Source: Candidatus Terraquivivens ruidianensis (GTDB lineage: Archaea > Thermoproteota > Nitrososphaeria_A > Caldarchaeales > Wolframiiraptoraceae). From it: a stretch of DNA of 64,000 nucleotides. Position 1 is the first letter of the stretch. Each line of letters starts with the position of its first letter. Below the pieces are notes generated by a model. It worked only from the letters and a program-made list of their open reading frames with translations, was not told the DNA's origin and did not search any database. Shown here piece by piece: positions 33,746 to 43,750 of this stretch. Where the stretch lies: positions 1 to 64,000 of the forward strand of contig JALNLA010000004.1 in NCBI GenBank assembly GCA_023267975.1. The letters are read 5' to 3'. The position numbers and the translations under genes were made by a program.

Positions 33746-33930
33746 AATCTCCGAACCCTTCCAAAGTTCTCTCTTTCGTTAATAGAGGCTTTCGTGTGTT
33801 TGCTACGCATTTTTGTTGTTAAAAAGTAGATTTGAACGAATAGCCCTGAAATATTGGAATTTTAGCCTTAATAACGTTAAAATTTATTAGATGGCTGAGT
33901 TAGCCGTTCTTTCTAGAGCGTGAGAATTGT

Positions 33931-35592
33931 ATGGCTGCAGCTGAACCAGGTGTAGCACAACCAGTCATAATTCTGAAAGAGGGAGCTCAGAGGTCTAGGG
34001 GTAAAGAGGCACAGTCCTCAAACATCATGGTTGCAAAAATTATAGCAGAGAGCATGAGGTCGTCGCTTGGACCAAGAGGAATGGACAAGATGTTGGTCGA
34101 CAGCTTCGGAGACGTCGTCATAACTAACGACGGTGCCACGATACTCAAGGAGATGGATGTGGAGCATCCTGTGGCCAAGATGCTAGTCGAGGTGGCCAAG
34201 GCACAGGATTCGGAGGTAGGCGACGGGACAACCACGGCCGTTGTCTTAGCGGGAGAACTTCTTGCTAAAGCTGAAGAATTAATCGAGAAAGAAGTCCATC
34301 CGACGATAATAATCGAAGGGTACCGTAAGGCAGCCGTGAAGGCCCTCGAAATACTCGATGAGATAGCTCATCCAGTAAGCCCGAATGATAAGGAAATGCT
34401 GACTAAGGTCGCCAAGACCTCGATAGCAAGCAAGCTCGTATCAGAGGAGGCAGACTATCTATCAAACATGGCCGTAGAAGCGGTGCTAAGGATTGCCGAG
34501 AAGGTTGATGGAAAATGGAAGGTTGACTTGGATGACGTTTTACTCGTCAAGAAAAGCGGCCAATCGATACGCGATACAAAACTCGTCGAAGGAATCGTCC
34601 TAGACAAAGAGGTAGTCCACCCAGACATGCCGAAAATCGTTAGAAACGCAAAGATAGCTATACTCGATGCGCCCCTTGAGATCGAGAAGACGGAATTCGA
34701 CGCAAAGCTCCATATCGAAACCCCAGAGCAGATGAAGGCATTCATGAGACAAGAAGAAGATATGCTAAAGGAGATGGTCAACAAAGTCCTATCGGTTGGC
34801 GCAAACGTCGTCATATGCCAAAAAGGCATCGACGACCTAGCTCAGTACTTCCTCGCAAAAGCAGGCGTTCTGGCGGTACGCAGGGTTAAGAAGTCCGACA
34901 TGGATAAGGTCGCTAAGGCCACTAAGGGAAGGGTTATTTCAAGAATCGACGACCTAACTCCGGAGGACTTAGGAAGGGCAGCCCTAGTCGAGGAGAGGCG
35001 TGTAGGCGAGGATAAGATGGTCTTCATTGAGGGTTGCGAGAATCCCAAGTCAATAAGCATACTCATCAGGGGAGGTACTCAAAGAATAGTTGACGAGGCC
35101 GAGCGCTCGCTGAAGGACGCGATAAACGTCGTCAAGGATGTTATAGTTGAAGGCAAGGTGGTAGCGGGCGGTGGTGCTCCCGAGATAGAGCTGGCCATGA
35201 GGCTCCGCGACTACGCGAATACTCTGGCCGGTAAGGAGCAGCTGGCCGTGAACAAGTTTGCCGATGTGTTGGAGATCGTCCCCTCCCAGCTCTCGGAGAA
35301 TGCGGGCATGGACCCAATAGAGACAGTAGTTAACCTTACGGCGGAGCATAAGAAGGGCAACAAGTGGGCGGGCGTTGACGTGTTCAACGCCAAGATAGCG
35401 GATATGTTCAAGCGCGACGTCCTTGACCCGTTGCTGGTAAAGAAGCAGACGATAAAGTCAGCAATCGAGGCAGCCTCAATGATACTCAAGATAGACGATA
35501 TAATTGCCGCATCAAAGTTAGAAGAAAAGGCTCCAAAGACTGGAAAGGAAGAAGGAAAAATTGGAGAAGGAGAGGAAGGGTCCTACGATTGA
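33931..35592 (+). CDS. thermosome (group II chaperonin) subunit
   Basis: A 553-residue chaperonin subunit with [46 protein letters not shown] and the ATP-pocket [12 protein letters not shown]. It forms double-ring cages that fold proteins. The C-terminus is short and Gly/Glu-rich ([16 protein letters not shown]). A TATA-like AAAATTTATTAG lies near 33878-33890, giving a leader of about 20-25 bases. The end overlaps rpoK by 32 bases. Only one subunit type is in this window. Confidence 0.97.
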   Translation: MAAAEPGVAQPVIILKEGAQRSRGKEAQSSNIMVAKIIAESMRSSLGPRGMDKMLVDSFGDVVITNDGATILKEMDVEHPVAKMLVEVAKAQDSEVGDGTTTAVVLAGELLAKAEELIEKEVHPTIIIEGYRKAAVKALEILDEIAHPVSPNDKEMLTKVAKTSIASKLVSEEADYLSNMAVEAVLRIAEKVDGKWKVDLDDVLLVKKSGQSIRDTKLVEGIVLDKEVVHPDMPKIVRNAKIAILDAPLEIEKTEFDAKLHIETPEQMKAFMRQEEDMLKEMVNKVLSVGANVVICQKGIDDLAQYFLAKAGVLAVRRVKKSDMDKVAKATKGRVISRIDDLTPEDLGRAALVEERRVGEDKMVFIEGCENPKSISILIRGGTQRIVDEAERSLKDAINVVKDVIVEGKVVAGGGAPEIELAMRLRDYANTLAGKEQLAVNKFADVLEIVPSQLSENAGMDPIETVVNLTAEHKKGNKWAGVDVFNAKIADMFKRDVLDPLLVKKQTIKSAIEAASMILKIDDIIAASKLEEKAPKTGKEEGKIGEGEEGSYD

Positions 35593-35824
35593 CTACCCAA
35601 GTCTGACGAGGTACGAAAAAGCAAGGATAATTGGCGGGAGGGCGCTCCAGCTTTCGTTCGGCGCTTTTCCGCTCGTGGAGACGAAGCCTGGTGACACTGT
35701 GATAGACATCGCCAAGCGAGAGTTTGAGGCAGGAGTATTGCCGATTATAATAAGACGGAAGAGGCCTGACGGTTCGTACGTTGACATTCCCCTTCAAGAG
35801 CTACTTGAAAAACAAACAGCTTAA
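35561..35824 (+). CDS. rpoK: RNA polymerase subunit Rpo6/RpoK
   Basis: An 87-residue RPB6/omega homologue with the core [26 protein letters not shown] and the C-terminal [18 protein letters not shown]. It helps assemble and stabilise RNA polymerase. The TTG start at 35561 lies inside the thermosome gene in another frame (32-base overlap), preceded by GAAGGAAAAA. No later start would keep the conserved TRYEKAR region in frame, so the overlap is real. It ends before a T7 tract. Confidence 0.9.
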   Translation: MEKERKGPTIDYPSLTRYEKARIIGGRALQLSFGAFPLVETKPGDTVIDIAKREFEAGVLPIIIRRKRPDGSYVDIPLQELLEKQTA

Positions 35825-35831
35825 TTTTTTT
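35825..35831 (+). terminator. T-tract after rpoK
   Basis: Seven T residues directly after the rpoK stop, followed by TATTCTAA. Archaeal RNA polymerase and FttA terminate at such U-rich tracts. No hairpin is needed. Candidate end of the thermosome-rpoK transcript. Confidence 0.4.
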
Positions 35832-35945
35832 ATATTCTAAAAATCTCGGAATACATTGCTCGAATGTTTTTGACATCAACCCTTATAAGAGAATAATCGC
35901 TTCCCAGATTAACTACGCAGATAATATCTTGGCGGTGCTGGGGAG

Positions 35946-37049
35946 TTGTATCGAGCAGGGATAAAGGAGCTTGAGGCATCGTACAAAAAACTCTCATCTT
36001 GGTACTACAACGTCGCAAGGTCTCTTATCTTAAACATCGTGAGGACCTTCATAGATATGTATAGCCCCTCCAGATTCGTTCGACTTTTATCCAGTCCTTT
36101 ATGCTTTGATTTTTTGGCAGTCGCTACCGAGTTAGATGAACTGGATAGCGGTTCAACGACGGTCATGGGCGCCATACTAAAAGACGTACTAACACCAGCC
36201 GAAGGCATAGCGATATTAGGCGGAAAGAACTTCGCCAGATTTAACGTTCCGAACGAGCTCGACGCAGTTGCCGCCGAGCTTGGCCTTATGGATAATGAAG
36301 TTGAGTACCTAAAGTATTGCAGCCGAATGGTGGCAAAGGTGGACGAGGCAGCTATACAAGATGGTTTCCATTTATACCATCATATGATGGTCGTATCGTA
36401 CGATGGTCTTTGGGCCGTTGTTCAGCAGGGAATCAACCCCATAACCAACAAGGTTAGAAGGTATCATTGGTTCTCTGGCAAGATCAAAAGCTTTGTAGAG
36501 AAGCCGCATGAGGGCATAATCAGTCAAGAGAGGTCAAAATTTGTCTTGGATATGACGGCCAAGGAGAGCGGCGAGGTGAGACGTGCCTCAATCGAGCTTA
36601 TTGTATATGATTTTAAAAAATTAAGGCATGTGTACAACGTTGCCAAGCAAAGAACGCAGACAAACCTTTCCCTATGGTTTGACTCTCCCAAAGTTGAGAG
36701 CTGTATCGAGCTACCGCTCAGGATAAATTGGAGGCAAATTAAGAACATCAGCTTAAACCCACCATCAAACTACGAGGGATTGTTGGCGATAAGGGGCGTA
36801 GGGCCGGAGACCGTAAGGTTCCTCACTTTTGGGTGTAGGTGGTTGTACGGTATTGTACCGAGCATGGACGACCCTGCTGTTGTTCTGGATGAATATGCTG
36901 CCTACATACCCAGTAAAGAGGAGGAGAGAATCCTGCTCGATATAGTTTCTGCAATAGAGCTATCTAACCTTCCGATTGAGCTGAAAAATAGAACGCTCCA
37001 TAAGGTAAACACGTGGTTAAATCAGAAGGGTAACGAATTCAACGCATAG
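35946..37049 (+). CDS. DUF763 protein
   Basis: A 367-residue protein of the DUF763 family, present in many archaea and some bacteria; function not established. The N-terminus (YRAGIKELEASYKKLSSWYYN) corresponds to the family start. Motifs seen are GAILKDVLTPAEGIAILGGK, QDGFHLYHHMMVV (histidine-rich), QQGINPITNKVRRYHW and a helix-hairpin-helix-like segment LAIRGVGPETVRFL near 283-296, suggesting nucleic-acid binding. TTG 35946 follows GGGGAG. The next gene, INO1, is convergent. Confidence 0.85.
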   Translation: MYRAGIKELEASYKKLSSWYYNVARSLILNIVRTFIDMYSPSRFVRLLSSPLCFDFLAVATELDELDSGSTTVMGAILKDVLTPAEGIAILGGKNFARFNVPNELDAVAAELGLMDNEVEYLKYCSRMVAKVDEAAIQDGFHLYHHMMVVSYDGLWAVVQQGINPITNKVRRYHWFSGKIKSFVEKPHEGIISQERSKFVLDMTAKESGEVRRASIELIVYDFKKLRHVYNVAKQRTQTNLSLWFDSPKVESCIELPLRINWRQIKNISLNPPSNYEGLLAIRGVGPETVRFLTFGCRWLYGIVPSMDDPAVVLDEYAAYIPSKEEERILLDIVSAIELSNLPIELKNRTLHKVNTWLNQKGNEFNA

Positions 37050-37055
37050 CGTCGC

Positions 37056-38126
37056 TTATGCGCCCTTTATGAATTCCTCGACCATCCTCCTCGCGACATC
37101 ATCCGGATACTGAATCGGTGGGGATTTCATGAAATACGCCGAGGGGCCTATTAATACGCCAGCCATTCCCCTGTCCATCCCGATCTTCGTGCATCTTATA
37201 GCATCTATGACGACACCCGCCGAGTTAGGCGAATCCCATACCTCAAGCTTCAGCTCTATGTTGAGGGGCGCGTTACCGAACGCCCTCCCTTCTATCCTAA
37301 TGTAGGCCCACTTCCTGTCCAAAAGCCATGGAACGTAATCGCTGGGTCCGATGTGAACGTTTTGCTCACCTATGTCGTAGGGTATGAGCGACGTGACGGC
37401 TTGCGTCTTGGATATCTTCTTGGATTTCAGCCTATCCCTCTCGAGCATGTTCAGGAAGTCTGTGTTGCCGCCCACGTTCAGCTGCATTACCCTCTCAACC
37501 TTCACGCCCCTGTCAACAAACAATTTCGTCAGGACTCTGTTAACTATCGTGGCACCCACTTGAGACTTCACGTCATCTCCTATGAGAGGCACACCCCTCT
37601 TCTCGAATATCTTCTGCCAGCGAGGTTCTCTAGCTATGAAAACGGGTATGCCGTTGACGAGGCCGCAACCCGCCGCGAGGACTTGCTCGACGTACCACTT
37701 CGTAGCGAACTCGCTTCCCACGGGTAGGAAATTAACGATAACGTCAACCTTATTGCTCTTTAAGACATCGGCAACGTCAACCGTGGGCGATGGGTGTCTC
37801 TCGATTATCTCGGACAGGTACTTTCCTAGGCCGTCATGCGTCATGCCCCTCATGACCTCGACGCCGAGCTTCGGTACGTCTGCAAACTTTAGGGTGTTGT
37901 TTGGTGGGGTGAATATTGCTTCCGATAGGTCCTTTCCCACTTTGTTTTTGTCTATGTCGAAAGCTGCCGCGAACTCTATGTCAGAGACATGATAGTCCCC
38001 GAGCCTCACGTGCATAAGTCCGGGTACAAACTCATCATCGTCCGCATTTTTGTAAAACTCCACACCCTGCACGAGGGCAGATGCACAGTTGCCGACCCCG
38101 ATTATACCTACCCTGACCTTGCCCAC
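37056..38126 (-). CDS. ino1: myo-inositol-1-phosphate synthase
   Basis: A 356-residue NAD-dependent enzyme converting glucose-6-phosphate to inositol-3-phosphate. The NAD loop is [16 protein letters not shown], and catalytic/metal motifs are [37 protein letters not shown] and [13 protein letters not shown]. The product feeds archaeal inositol phospholipids or di-inositol phosphate, a thermoprotectant. GTG start at 38126. It is downstream of a PadR gene on the same strand after 38 bases. A TATA-like TAAAATTC lies about 20 bases before the start. Confidence 0.95.
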   Translation of the reverse strand: MGKVRVGIIGVGNCASALVQGVEFYKNADDDEFVPGLMHVRLGDYHVSDIEFAAAFDIDKNKVGKDLSEAIFTPPNNTLKFADVPKLGVEVMRGMTHDGLGKYLSEIIERHPSPTVDVADVLKSNKVDVIVNFLPVGSEFATKWYVEQVLAAGCGLVNGIPVFIAREPRWQKIFEKRGVPLIGDDVKSQVGATIVNRVLTKLFVDRGVKVERVMQLNVGGNTDFLNMLERDRLKSKKISKTQAVTSLIPYDIGEQNVHIGPSDYVPWLLDRKWAYIRIEGRAFGNAPLNIELKLEVWDSPNSAGVVIDAIRCTKIGMDRGMAGVLIGPSAYFMKSPPIQYPDDVARRMVEEFIKGA

Positions 38127-38164
38127 ATCCGCTCACTAGAATTTTATCATCATAAACTAGCGTA

Positions 38165-38497
38165 TTAATCTTTTTTATCGGTGAAGAGTTGGGCACGGAG
38201 ATTATCTAAGAACTCCTTGGCCTTCTCGAGGAGTTCCTCGCCCTTTTTAGTTATCCTGTAATACCTCCTCGGCGGTCCCACATCGCTCGGAAGCTTTTGA
38301 GATATTGCTATGAACCCCTCCTTTCGTAGCATGTAGAGCACGACGTAGCACGTAACCTTTCCTGGCTTAAACCCGAACCTATTCTTTATCGTCCTTTCAA
38401 CCTCGTAGCCGTACAACGGCCCATCCCTCAGCAGGCTGAGTATGTAAATCCAGAGATTCTCCCTAGTCAGTTTTCGGACGAAGCGTTGGAATGCCAT
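38165..38497 (-). CDS. PadR-family transcription regulator
   Basis: A 110-residue winged-helix protein with LSLLRDGPLYGYEVERTIKNRFG (PadR motif), VLYMLRKEGFIAISQ and the wing GPPRRYYRITKKGEELLEKA plus a C-terminal helix. The frame opens at 38578, but ATG 38497 begins just before the conserved domain. It is divergent from the HAD phosphatase gene and upstream of ino1, so either could be its target. Effector unknown. Confidence 0.88.
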   Translation of the reverse strand: MAFQRFVRKLTRENLWIYILSLLRDGPLYGYEVERTIKNRFGFKPGKVTCYVVLYMLRKEGFIAISQKLPSDVGPPRRYYRITKKGEELLEKAKEFLDNLRAQLFTDKKD

Positions 38498-38622
38498 GGC
38501 TAAGCTGTATGACTTAGCAACTTTTTTGGATAAGAACGTTTTGCTTAACAAAATACATTTGAGCCCTAGTCTTAACATGTTAATATTAAGCCGTTCATTT
38601 GCTCAAATACGGTGCAGGATTG

Positions 38623-39402
38623 GTGGGGGTTAGCAATCTGAAAGCAGTGATCCTAGACTTAGACGGTTGCGTATACGTAGGCGAAAGGCCGGTTGAGGGT
38701 GCGGCCAGCACCATATCAGAACTAAGGCAGATGGGCTACCGCATACTGTTCTTGACCAACAATTCTACACTCTCGACCGCAGGCTATGTCGATAAGCTTA
38801 ACAAAATGGGTATATGGGCCGAAGAGAAGGAGATCCTGACGTCGGGCATGGCGACAGCGAAGTACATCTACGACGTTTACGGTCCATCCAAGATTCTTGC
38901 CGTGACGGAGGAAGGCTTTATCGAGGAAGCGAACTCGATGGGACACGTCGTGGTGCCTTTCGAGCGTTTCCATGAAGCGAGCGTAGTCGTCGTTGGACTA
39001 GACCGCGGGTTCAACTACCAAAAGTTAAGGGCTGCAGCTAGGGCTATAATGTCTGGTGCGAAGTTTATCGCTACAAATGAAGATAGAACGCTTCCAACGG
39101 AGACCGGCCCAGACCCGGGTGCTGGCTCAGTTGTAGCAGCAGTTAAGGTCGCTACGAGTGTCGAGCCTCTAATTATCGGAAAACCATCCAAGATTATAGT
39201 AAACATGGCGCTCGAAATATTAAATGTCAAGAACGATGAGGCGGCGCTCGTCGGCGATAAGGTGGAGACGGACGTCAGGGCGGCCGTATCCGCAGGCATG
39301 CTCAGCATTCTCGTATCCGGCACGGAACCCGTCGGACATCCGAGGCCGGACTTTGTACTCAAGAATATAACTTTATTACCAAAACTCCTCTCACGGAGGT
39401 AA
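38623..39402 (+). CDS. HAD-superfamily phosphatase (NagD-like)
   Basis: About 260 residues. HAD motifs are DLDGCVY (nucleophile Asp), FLTNNST, GKPSK (Lys) and VGDKVETDV (acidic pair), with a C2B cap domain between. This is the NagD/p-nitrophenylphosphatase-like subfamily (phosphoglycolate or sugar phosphatases); substrate unknown. A TATA-like TTAATATTAA at 38580-38589 predicts transcription from about 38610, so the TTG at 38599 would not be transcribed; the GTG at 38623 is taken. It runs to within the convergent Lrp gene (12-base overlap). Confidence 0.85.
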   Translation: MGVSNLKAVILDLDGCVYVGERPVEGAASTISELRQMGYRILFLTNNSTLSTAGYVDKLNKMGIWAEEKEILTSGMATAKYIYDVYGPSKILAVTEEGFIEEANSMGHVVVPFERFHEASVVVVGLDRGFNYQKLRAAARAIMSGAKFIATNEDRTLPTETGPDPGAGSVVAAVKVATSVEPLIIGKPSKIIVNMALEILNVKNDEAALVGDKVETDVRAAVSAGMLSILVSGTEPVGHPRPDFVLKNITLLPKLLSRR

Positions 39403-39861
39403 ACTGTTAAAGATATATACATTCGGGCTTTCTTTCAGCGTTCGCAAGACGACCCTAGTTTCCGTTGAGACCACACCTTCCATCTTGCCTATCTCGTCGA
39501 GTGTTTTTGCGAGCGACTCCTTATCCCTTACCCTAAGCTTAAGTAAGCAATAATAATCGCCCGTTACGTCGTGAACTTCCTGCACTTCAGGAAAAGAAAT
39601 CAAGGCCTCCAATATCTTGTTGTATAGATGTGGTTGGGCCTTTACTGCCACGAAAGCCGTCATGGCCTTTCCAACCTTGTTCTCATCGATTACCGCTTGG
39701 AACCTTTTAATGTAACCCTGCTTGATTAGCCTTTTTACTCTACTGTAGGCCGCAGCCTCGCTTATGCCCAACCTCTTGGCTATTTCAGAATAGGAGGCCC
39801 TGCCGTTTTCTTGGAGCACGTTAAGAATCATCACGTCCTTTTCGTCCAGTCCCGTTTTCAT
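39391..39861 (-). CDS. Lrp/AsnC-family transcription regulator
   Basis: A 156-residue regulator: HTH at about 5-50 (DVMILNVLQENGRASYSEIAKRLGISEAAAYSRVKRLIKQG) and RAM ligand domain (about 65-150) with VQEVHDVTGDYYCLLKLRV and VVSTETRVVLRTL. It probably responds to amino acids. It is divergent from the HDAC-like gene. The RAM-only protein at 14733 could pair with it. Confidence 0.92.
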   Translation of the reverse strand: MKTGLDEKDVMILNVLQENGRASYSEIAKRLGISEAAAYSRVKRLIKQGYIKRFQAVIDENKVGKAMTAFVAVKAQPHLYNKILEALISFPEVQEVHDVTGDYYCLLKLRVRDKESLAKTLDEIGKMEGVVSTETRVVLRTLKESPNVYIFNSLPP

Positions 39862-39940
39862 AACAATTCACAAGGAACATTTAGGAGATATTAAGATTAT
39901 GCTTATAAATAATCAGCCACGTCCAAAGAGGTTAGTGGTA

Positions 39941-40897
39941 ATGTTGACAAAGGTCGCCTTAGTTAAAGGTCCTGAGCTACTGAAATACAGCTTTCCAGCA
40001 CCTCATCCGATGAACTCCCGCAGAATCGAGAGCTTCTACAAAAGGATAGAGATGCTCTCTAGAGAGGTGCTGGATGCGTTAGAGATTGTCACGCCCAAAG
40101 CGGCGACGACAGAGGAGATAGCGCTCTTTCACGACCCCAGCTATATCGAGTTCGTAAAGAAAAAGTCGGCGGAAGGAAGGGGCTACCTAGACCTCGGCGA
40201 TACACCATCCTTTCCCGGAATCTTTGAGGCGGCCTGCTACGTGGTCGGCTCGACGCTCGAGCTATGCAGGACTATCCTTTCAAGGGGCATAAAGAGGGGG
40301 TTTAATCCTATGGGTGGGCTTCACCATGCAAGAAGGTCATCGGCATCGGGCTTTTGCGTCTTCAACGACGCCGCAGTAGCCATAGTGTATTTACTCAAGG
40401 TAGCAGGGCTCGAGACCGTTGCATACGTGGACATAGACGCTCACCACGGAGACGGTGTTTGCTACGAATTCTACGACGACAAGAGGGTGGTGTTTGCCGA
40501 TATACACCAAGATGGTAGGACGCTCTATCCCGGCACTGGCTTTAGACATGAAAGGGGAAGGGGCGAGGGTGAGGGGCTGAAGCTGAACATACCCTTGCCG
40601 CCCGGCTCGGGCGACGAGGAGTTTAGAGCCGCTATGCTTGAGATAAAGGGCTTTCTCATGGAGCACGACTTAGACTTTATACTCTTCCAATGCGGTGCTG
40701 ACGGTGTGGTGGGAGACCCTATTACTAACCTGAGCTACACGGCAGCCTCGCATAGGTTCGCGGCTGAGGTTCTATGCGATGTTGCAAACAAGAAATGCGG
40801 CGGCAGGATGCTCGCCATGGGTGGCGGCGGCTACAATCCAGAAAACACGGCGGAAGCTTGGACGAGCGTCGTGAAGGCCTTCATCGAAAAACCCTAG
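39941..40897 (+). CDS. histone-deacetylase-superfamily protein
   Basis: About 318 residues of the HDAC/AcuC/Hos-type zinc deacetylase fold. Motifs: FSAPHPMNSRRIESF at the start, GGLHHARRSSASGFCVFNDAAVA (two His and the CxFND motif), DIDAHHGDGV (Zn Asp and His), QCGADG and MGGGGYN. It may remove acetyl groups from proteins, polyamines or small molecules. A TATA-like TTATAAATA at 39903-39911 overlaps an earlier in-frame ATG (39899), so a start at 39941 (or GTG 39935) is preferred. It overlaps the stop of the DUF99 gene convergently. Confidence 0.9.
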   Translation: MLTKVALVKGPELLKYSFPAPHPMNSRRIESFYKRIEMLSREVLDALEIVTPKAATTEEIALFHDPSYIEFVKKKSAEGRGYLDLGDTPSFPGIFEAACYVVGSTLELCRTILSRGIKRGFNPMGGLHHARRSSASGFCVFNDAAVAIVYLLKVAGLETVAYVDIDAHHGDGVCYEFYDDKRVVFADIHQDGRTLYPGTGFRHERGRGEGEGLKLNIPLPPGSGDEEFRAAMLEIKGFLMEHDLDFILFQCGADGVVGDPITNLSYTAASHRFAAEVLCDVANKKCGGRMLAMGGGGYNPENTAEAWTSVVKAFIEKP

Positions 40898-41460
40898 GTT
40901 AATGCGAACCTCACGACCTGTCTAGCTATCAGCTTGGAGAGCCTTACCGGCTCGGGTACGCGGCCGTGCAACGTAAATTTGTCCAGCAACCTCCTGCCGA
41001 CTTCCAGCTCGACGCCCAAGCATCTGATGAACGCCGTGTATCCTGTCCAGAGCTTTATCGCATGCCTTACACCATTCCTCTCGTAAACCTCTACCCTAGC
41101 TTGCCAATCGTCAGGAAAGTTTTTTATAAAATATTCCCTTATGCCCTCGGACTCCTCGTAAGTTATGCAAACCAACGGCACACCCGTCGCCTCATGCACG
41201 GCAGCAAGGTCCACGACGTTGTACCAGCTTATCACGCAACCGCTCAACAAGATGGCGTTTATATCAGTCCTATCTAGCTTTTTGTACAAAGATACGACAG
41301 CCTCGGTAGCGTCCATACCTCCTACCGTGCACTTAGCTATGGTCAAGCCATCTACTATAAAGTCGCTCCTCATCACCACGCCTGCCAGCACCGAGTTTTT
41401 GTCGAGCGACCTGTCAAAACTCTCGGCTATTCCAAGGACGCGTATTGCGGGCTTGTCCAA
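40894..41460 (-). CDS. DUF99-family protein (UPF0215)
   Basis: A 188-residue protein with the DUF99 core: RVLGIAESF, LAGVVMRSDFIVDGLTIAKCTVGGMDATEAVVSL, INAILLSGCVISWYNVVDL and GVPLVCITYEES. DUF99 is an archaeal family with an endonuclease V-related fold; endonuclease activity on deaminated DNA has been proposed. Catalytic acids Asp/Glu lie in the expected places (E of AESF and D of DGLT). It follows the nucleotidyltransferase on the same strand after 16 bases, suggesting co-transcription. Confidence 0.87.
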   Translation of the reverse strand: MDKPAIRVLGIAESFDRSLDKNSVLAGVVMRSDFIVDGLTIAKCTVGGMDATEAVVSLYKKLDRTDINAILLSGCVISWYNVVDLAAVHEATGVPLVCITYEESEGIREYFIKNFPDDWQARVEVYERNGVRHAIKLWTGYTAFIRCLGVELEVGRRLLDKFTLHGRVPEPVRLSKLIARQVVRFALT

Positions 41461-41476
41461 CCTTAACCTCAGGTTG

Positions 41477-42649
41477 CTACCCCTCCTGCCAGTATACCTC
41501 GCCGGGCTCTAAGACCGCTCCAGCCGGAACCTTGCTATACGGCGAGATGACCGCACCGAATTCTTTCCTACCCGTATCAACGAGCTTGTCCGCAACCACC
41601 ATCTTGACAGTCTCGTGTCCGGGTGGCCTATACCGCGTGGTGCATCCAGCACCGAGCACAGCACCCTCGCCGACGACCGAGTGGAATAGTACGGACCTGT
41701 CGCCTATGGTGACGTTCTCCATGACGAGCGAGTTGCCCACTACTGCTCCCTCACCTATTGATGTGCCCCCTAAGACTACAGTGTACGGCAATATCGACGA
41801 GCCTTTGCCCAGATTTACGCCCTCGCCCAAAAAGCACGGGCCGAAGAGCCTGGCTCCATCCTCGGTTTCAACGTTCATGCCCGGCCGTAAGAGCCTGCCG
41901 CTTTTTGGCGAATAACCGTGCTTGGATGATACGCGTTCTAAGAATGCGATGTTAGCGTCCAAAAGGTCCCATGCCCTGCCTATATCGAACCATAGGCCAT
42001 CATCCATCTTTAGGACATGGATTTTGTACCCATCCTCGACGAGCAGGTTTAATATGTCCGTCAGCTCGTACTCGCCCCTCGCCGATAATTTGATTTTAGA
42101 AAAGTACTCGATGGATTCTGACGGGAGCATGTAAGCGCCGGCGTTTACATACGCCTCGGGTAACCTCTCCGTAGGCTTTTCTACTATACACTCCAGCATC
42201 CCATCCCTATCTCTCAAGATGCCAAAGCTGCCCACATCCTTAACCCTAGCAGCCATAATGACGCCATCGTAAGAACTCTTGACGAAGGACGAGGTCAGCT
42301 TCCTTACCGTCTCCTCCGTTATGGTTATGTCACCGTAGATGACGAGGAAGGTCTCCTCACCCTCGAGGAAGTCCTTGCACGCATAAAGCGCGTGGGCCGT
42401 TCCCAACAACTCTTTCTGCTGAACGTACGTTATATCCATCGGCAATCGTTCCTGTGCGATTGCATGCTTAATCGATTCATCCATGTAGGCGACAGTTACA
42501 CCGACATGCCTTATTCCGTTACTCAATAGGGCCTCGAGTACTCTAATAAGCACGGGCTTGTCAACGAGTGGTAGGAGGTGCTTGGGTCTGAAGCTTGTGA
42601 GGGGCCTTAATCTTTTGCCCAAGCCTGCAGCAAAAACTACGGCCTTCAA
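41477..42649 (-). CDS. bifunctional sugar-1-phosphate nucleotidylyltransferase
   Basis: A 390-residue protein. Residues 1-235 form the Rossmann-like pyrophosphorylase domain, with VFAAGLGKRLRPLTSFRPKHLLPLVDKP, GTAHAL, IYGDI and IVEKP. Residues about 245-390 are a left-handed beta-helix with hexapeptide repeats (LGEGVNLGKGSSILPYTVVLGG, IGEGAVVGNS). This resembles archaeal GlmU-like or ST0452-type enzymes making dTDP- or UDP-sugars, and possibly acetylating amino sugars. It would supply sugars for the glycan loci in the window. Start just after an AT-rich promoter shared with the divergent dphB. Confidence 0.92.
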   Translation of the reverse strand: MKAVVFAAGLGKRLRPLTSFRPKHLLPLVDKPVLIRVLEALLSNGIRHVGVTVAYMDESIKHAIAQERLPMDITYVQQKELLGTAHALYACKDFLEGEETFLVIYGDITITEETVRKLTSSFVKSSYDGVIMAARVKDVGSFGILRDRDGMLECIVEKPTERLPEAYVNAGAYMLPSESIEYFSKIKLSARGEYELTDILNLLVEDGYKIHVLKMDDGLWFDIGRAWDLLDANIAFLERVSSKHGYSPKSGRLLRPGMNVETEDGARLFGPCFLGEGVNLGKGSSILPYTVVLGGTSIGEGAVVGNSLVMENVTIGDRSVLFHSVVGEGAVLGAGCTTRYRPPGHETVKMVVADKLVDTGRKEFGAVISPYSKVPAGAVLEPGEVYWQEG

Positions 42650-42712
42650 CTGTTTTTACCCAACGTACGTCGCTTTAAAAAATATTAAGCTTTAGTCCAG
42701 ACCCTTACTGGC

Positions 42713-43750
42713 ATGGGCATAGCTTTCGTGGGCCTAGGTCTGGGCCCGAAACGGCACATCACAGAGGCAGCGCTCGATAGCATCAGAAGGGCTGACGTGG
42801 TGTTCCTCGATGTATACACCGGCATGCTTCCCAATGAGACGATGGAATTGCTACGCGCAATCAGCAGGCGCTTGGTTCTGGCTGACCGTCACGTATTGGA
42901 GGACGGGGTTGAGGCCGTGCTAACGGAGGCAGCTAGAAAAGACGTGGTCGTAGCGGTTCAGGGTGACCCCTTCGTAGCCACGACGCATGTTTCCATCATG
43001 CTCGAGGCGCGTAAACGTGGAATAAATTGTAGCGTAGTCAGCGGCATATCCTCGTACTCTGTCGCGGCGAGCCTATCCGGCCTTCAGGCTTACAAGTTCG
43101 GCAGGGCCGTTACGTTACCTGCAGAGGAGAAGGTTGAACACGTGAGGTCTGTCTATGAAAGTATCGTAGAGAACATGTCTAGAGGTTTGCATACGCTCGT
43201 CTTCCTTGACACTAAGGAAGGTGGATTAACGATACCCGTCGCCCTTAGCCGCTTAAGGGTACTCGAAGGCCTGCTTAAGAAGGGCGTGGCATCGGACGAC
43301 AGACTCGTCGTAGCGCTCGCAAGATTAGGGTACGAGGATGAGCTCGTAAAGGCCGGTAGGATTGCAGAGTTGATTGCGTCGGATTTCCCAGCCCCTCCCC
43401 ACATACTGATATTCCCCGGCAAGCTACATTTCTTAGAACGTGAAGCGCTCGTGAGGCTTCTCGGTGCGCCCCCTGAGTGCGTAGAGGCTTACGAGCCGAT
43501 AAATTACGGCGTGGACAGGGTGAGGCGCTATATAGACGTTTGTGAAAGGGTGTTATCTAAGGTGAGCACTTTAGCGAAAGAAGTGAAGGTTGGCGATGTG
43601 CTAAAAGTTGCCGAAAGCTATCTTGAGGATTCAAAATTTTTCCTGAACTCAGGAGACCTGTTTGACTCACTCTCTGCGATTTCATATTGTGAAGGTCTGC
43701 TCGACGCTCTGAGGATGATGGGCTACGTCGATTTTGACTGGAAGCCGTAG
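42713..43750 (+). CDS. dphB: diphthine synthase fused to DUF357
   Basis: A 345-residue fusion. Residues 1-255 are the DphB methyltransferase (IAFVGLGLGPKRHITEAALDSIRRADVVFLDVYTG, VQGDPFVATTH, VVSGISSYSVAASLSGLQAYKFGRAVTLP, FLDTKE), which methylates the modified histidine of elongation factor 2 on the way to diphthamide. Residues about 270-345 match DUF357 (GDVLKVAESYLEDSKFFLNSGDLFDSLSAISYCEGLLDALRMMG), a helical module usually encoded as a separate protein. ATG 42713 is about 28 bases after a TTTAAAAAATATT element. The end overlaps topA convergently by 28 bases. Confidence 0.9.
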   Translation: MGIAFVGLGLGPKRHITEAALDSIRRADVVFLDVYTGMLPNETMELLRAISRRLVLADRHVLEDGVEAVLTEAARKDVVVAVQGDPFVATTHVSIMLEARKRGINCSVVSGISSYSVAASLSGLQAYKFGRAVTLPAEEKVEHVRSVYESIVENMSRGLHTLVFLDTKEGGLTIPVALSRLRVLEGLLKKGVASDDRLVVALARLGYEDELVKAGRIAELIASDFPAPPHILIFPGKLHFLEREALVRLLGAPPECVEAYEPINYGVDRVRRYIDVCERVLSKVSTLAKEVKVGDVLKVAESYLEDSKFFLNSGDLFDSLSAISYCEGLLDALRMMGYVDFDWKP

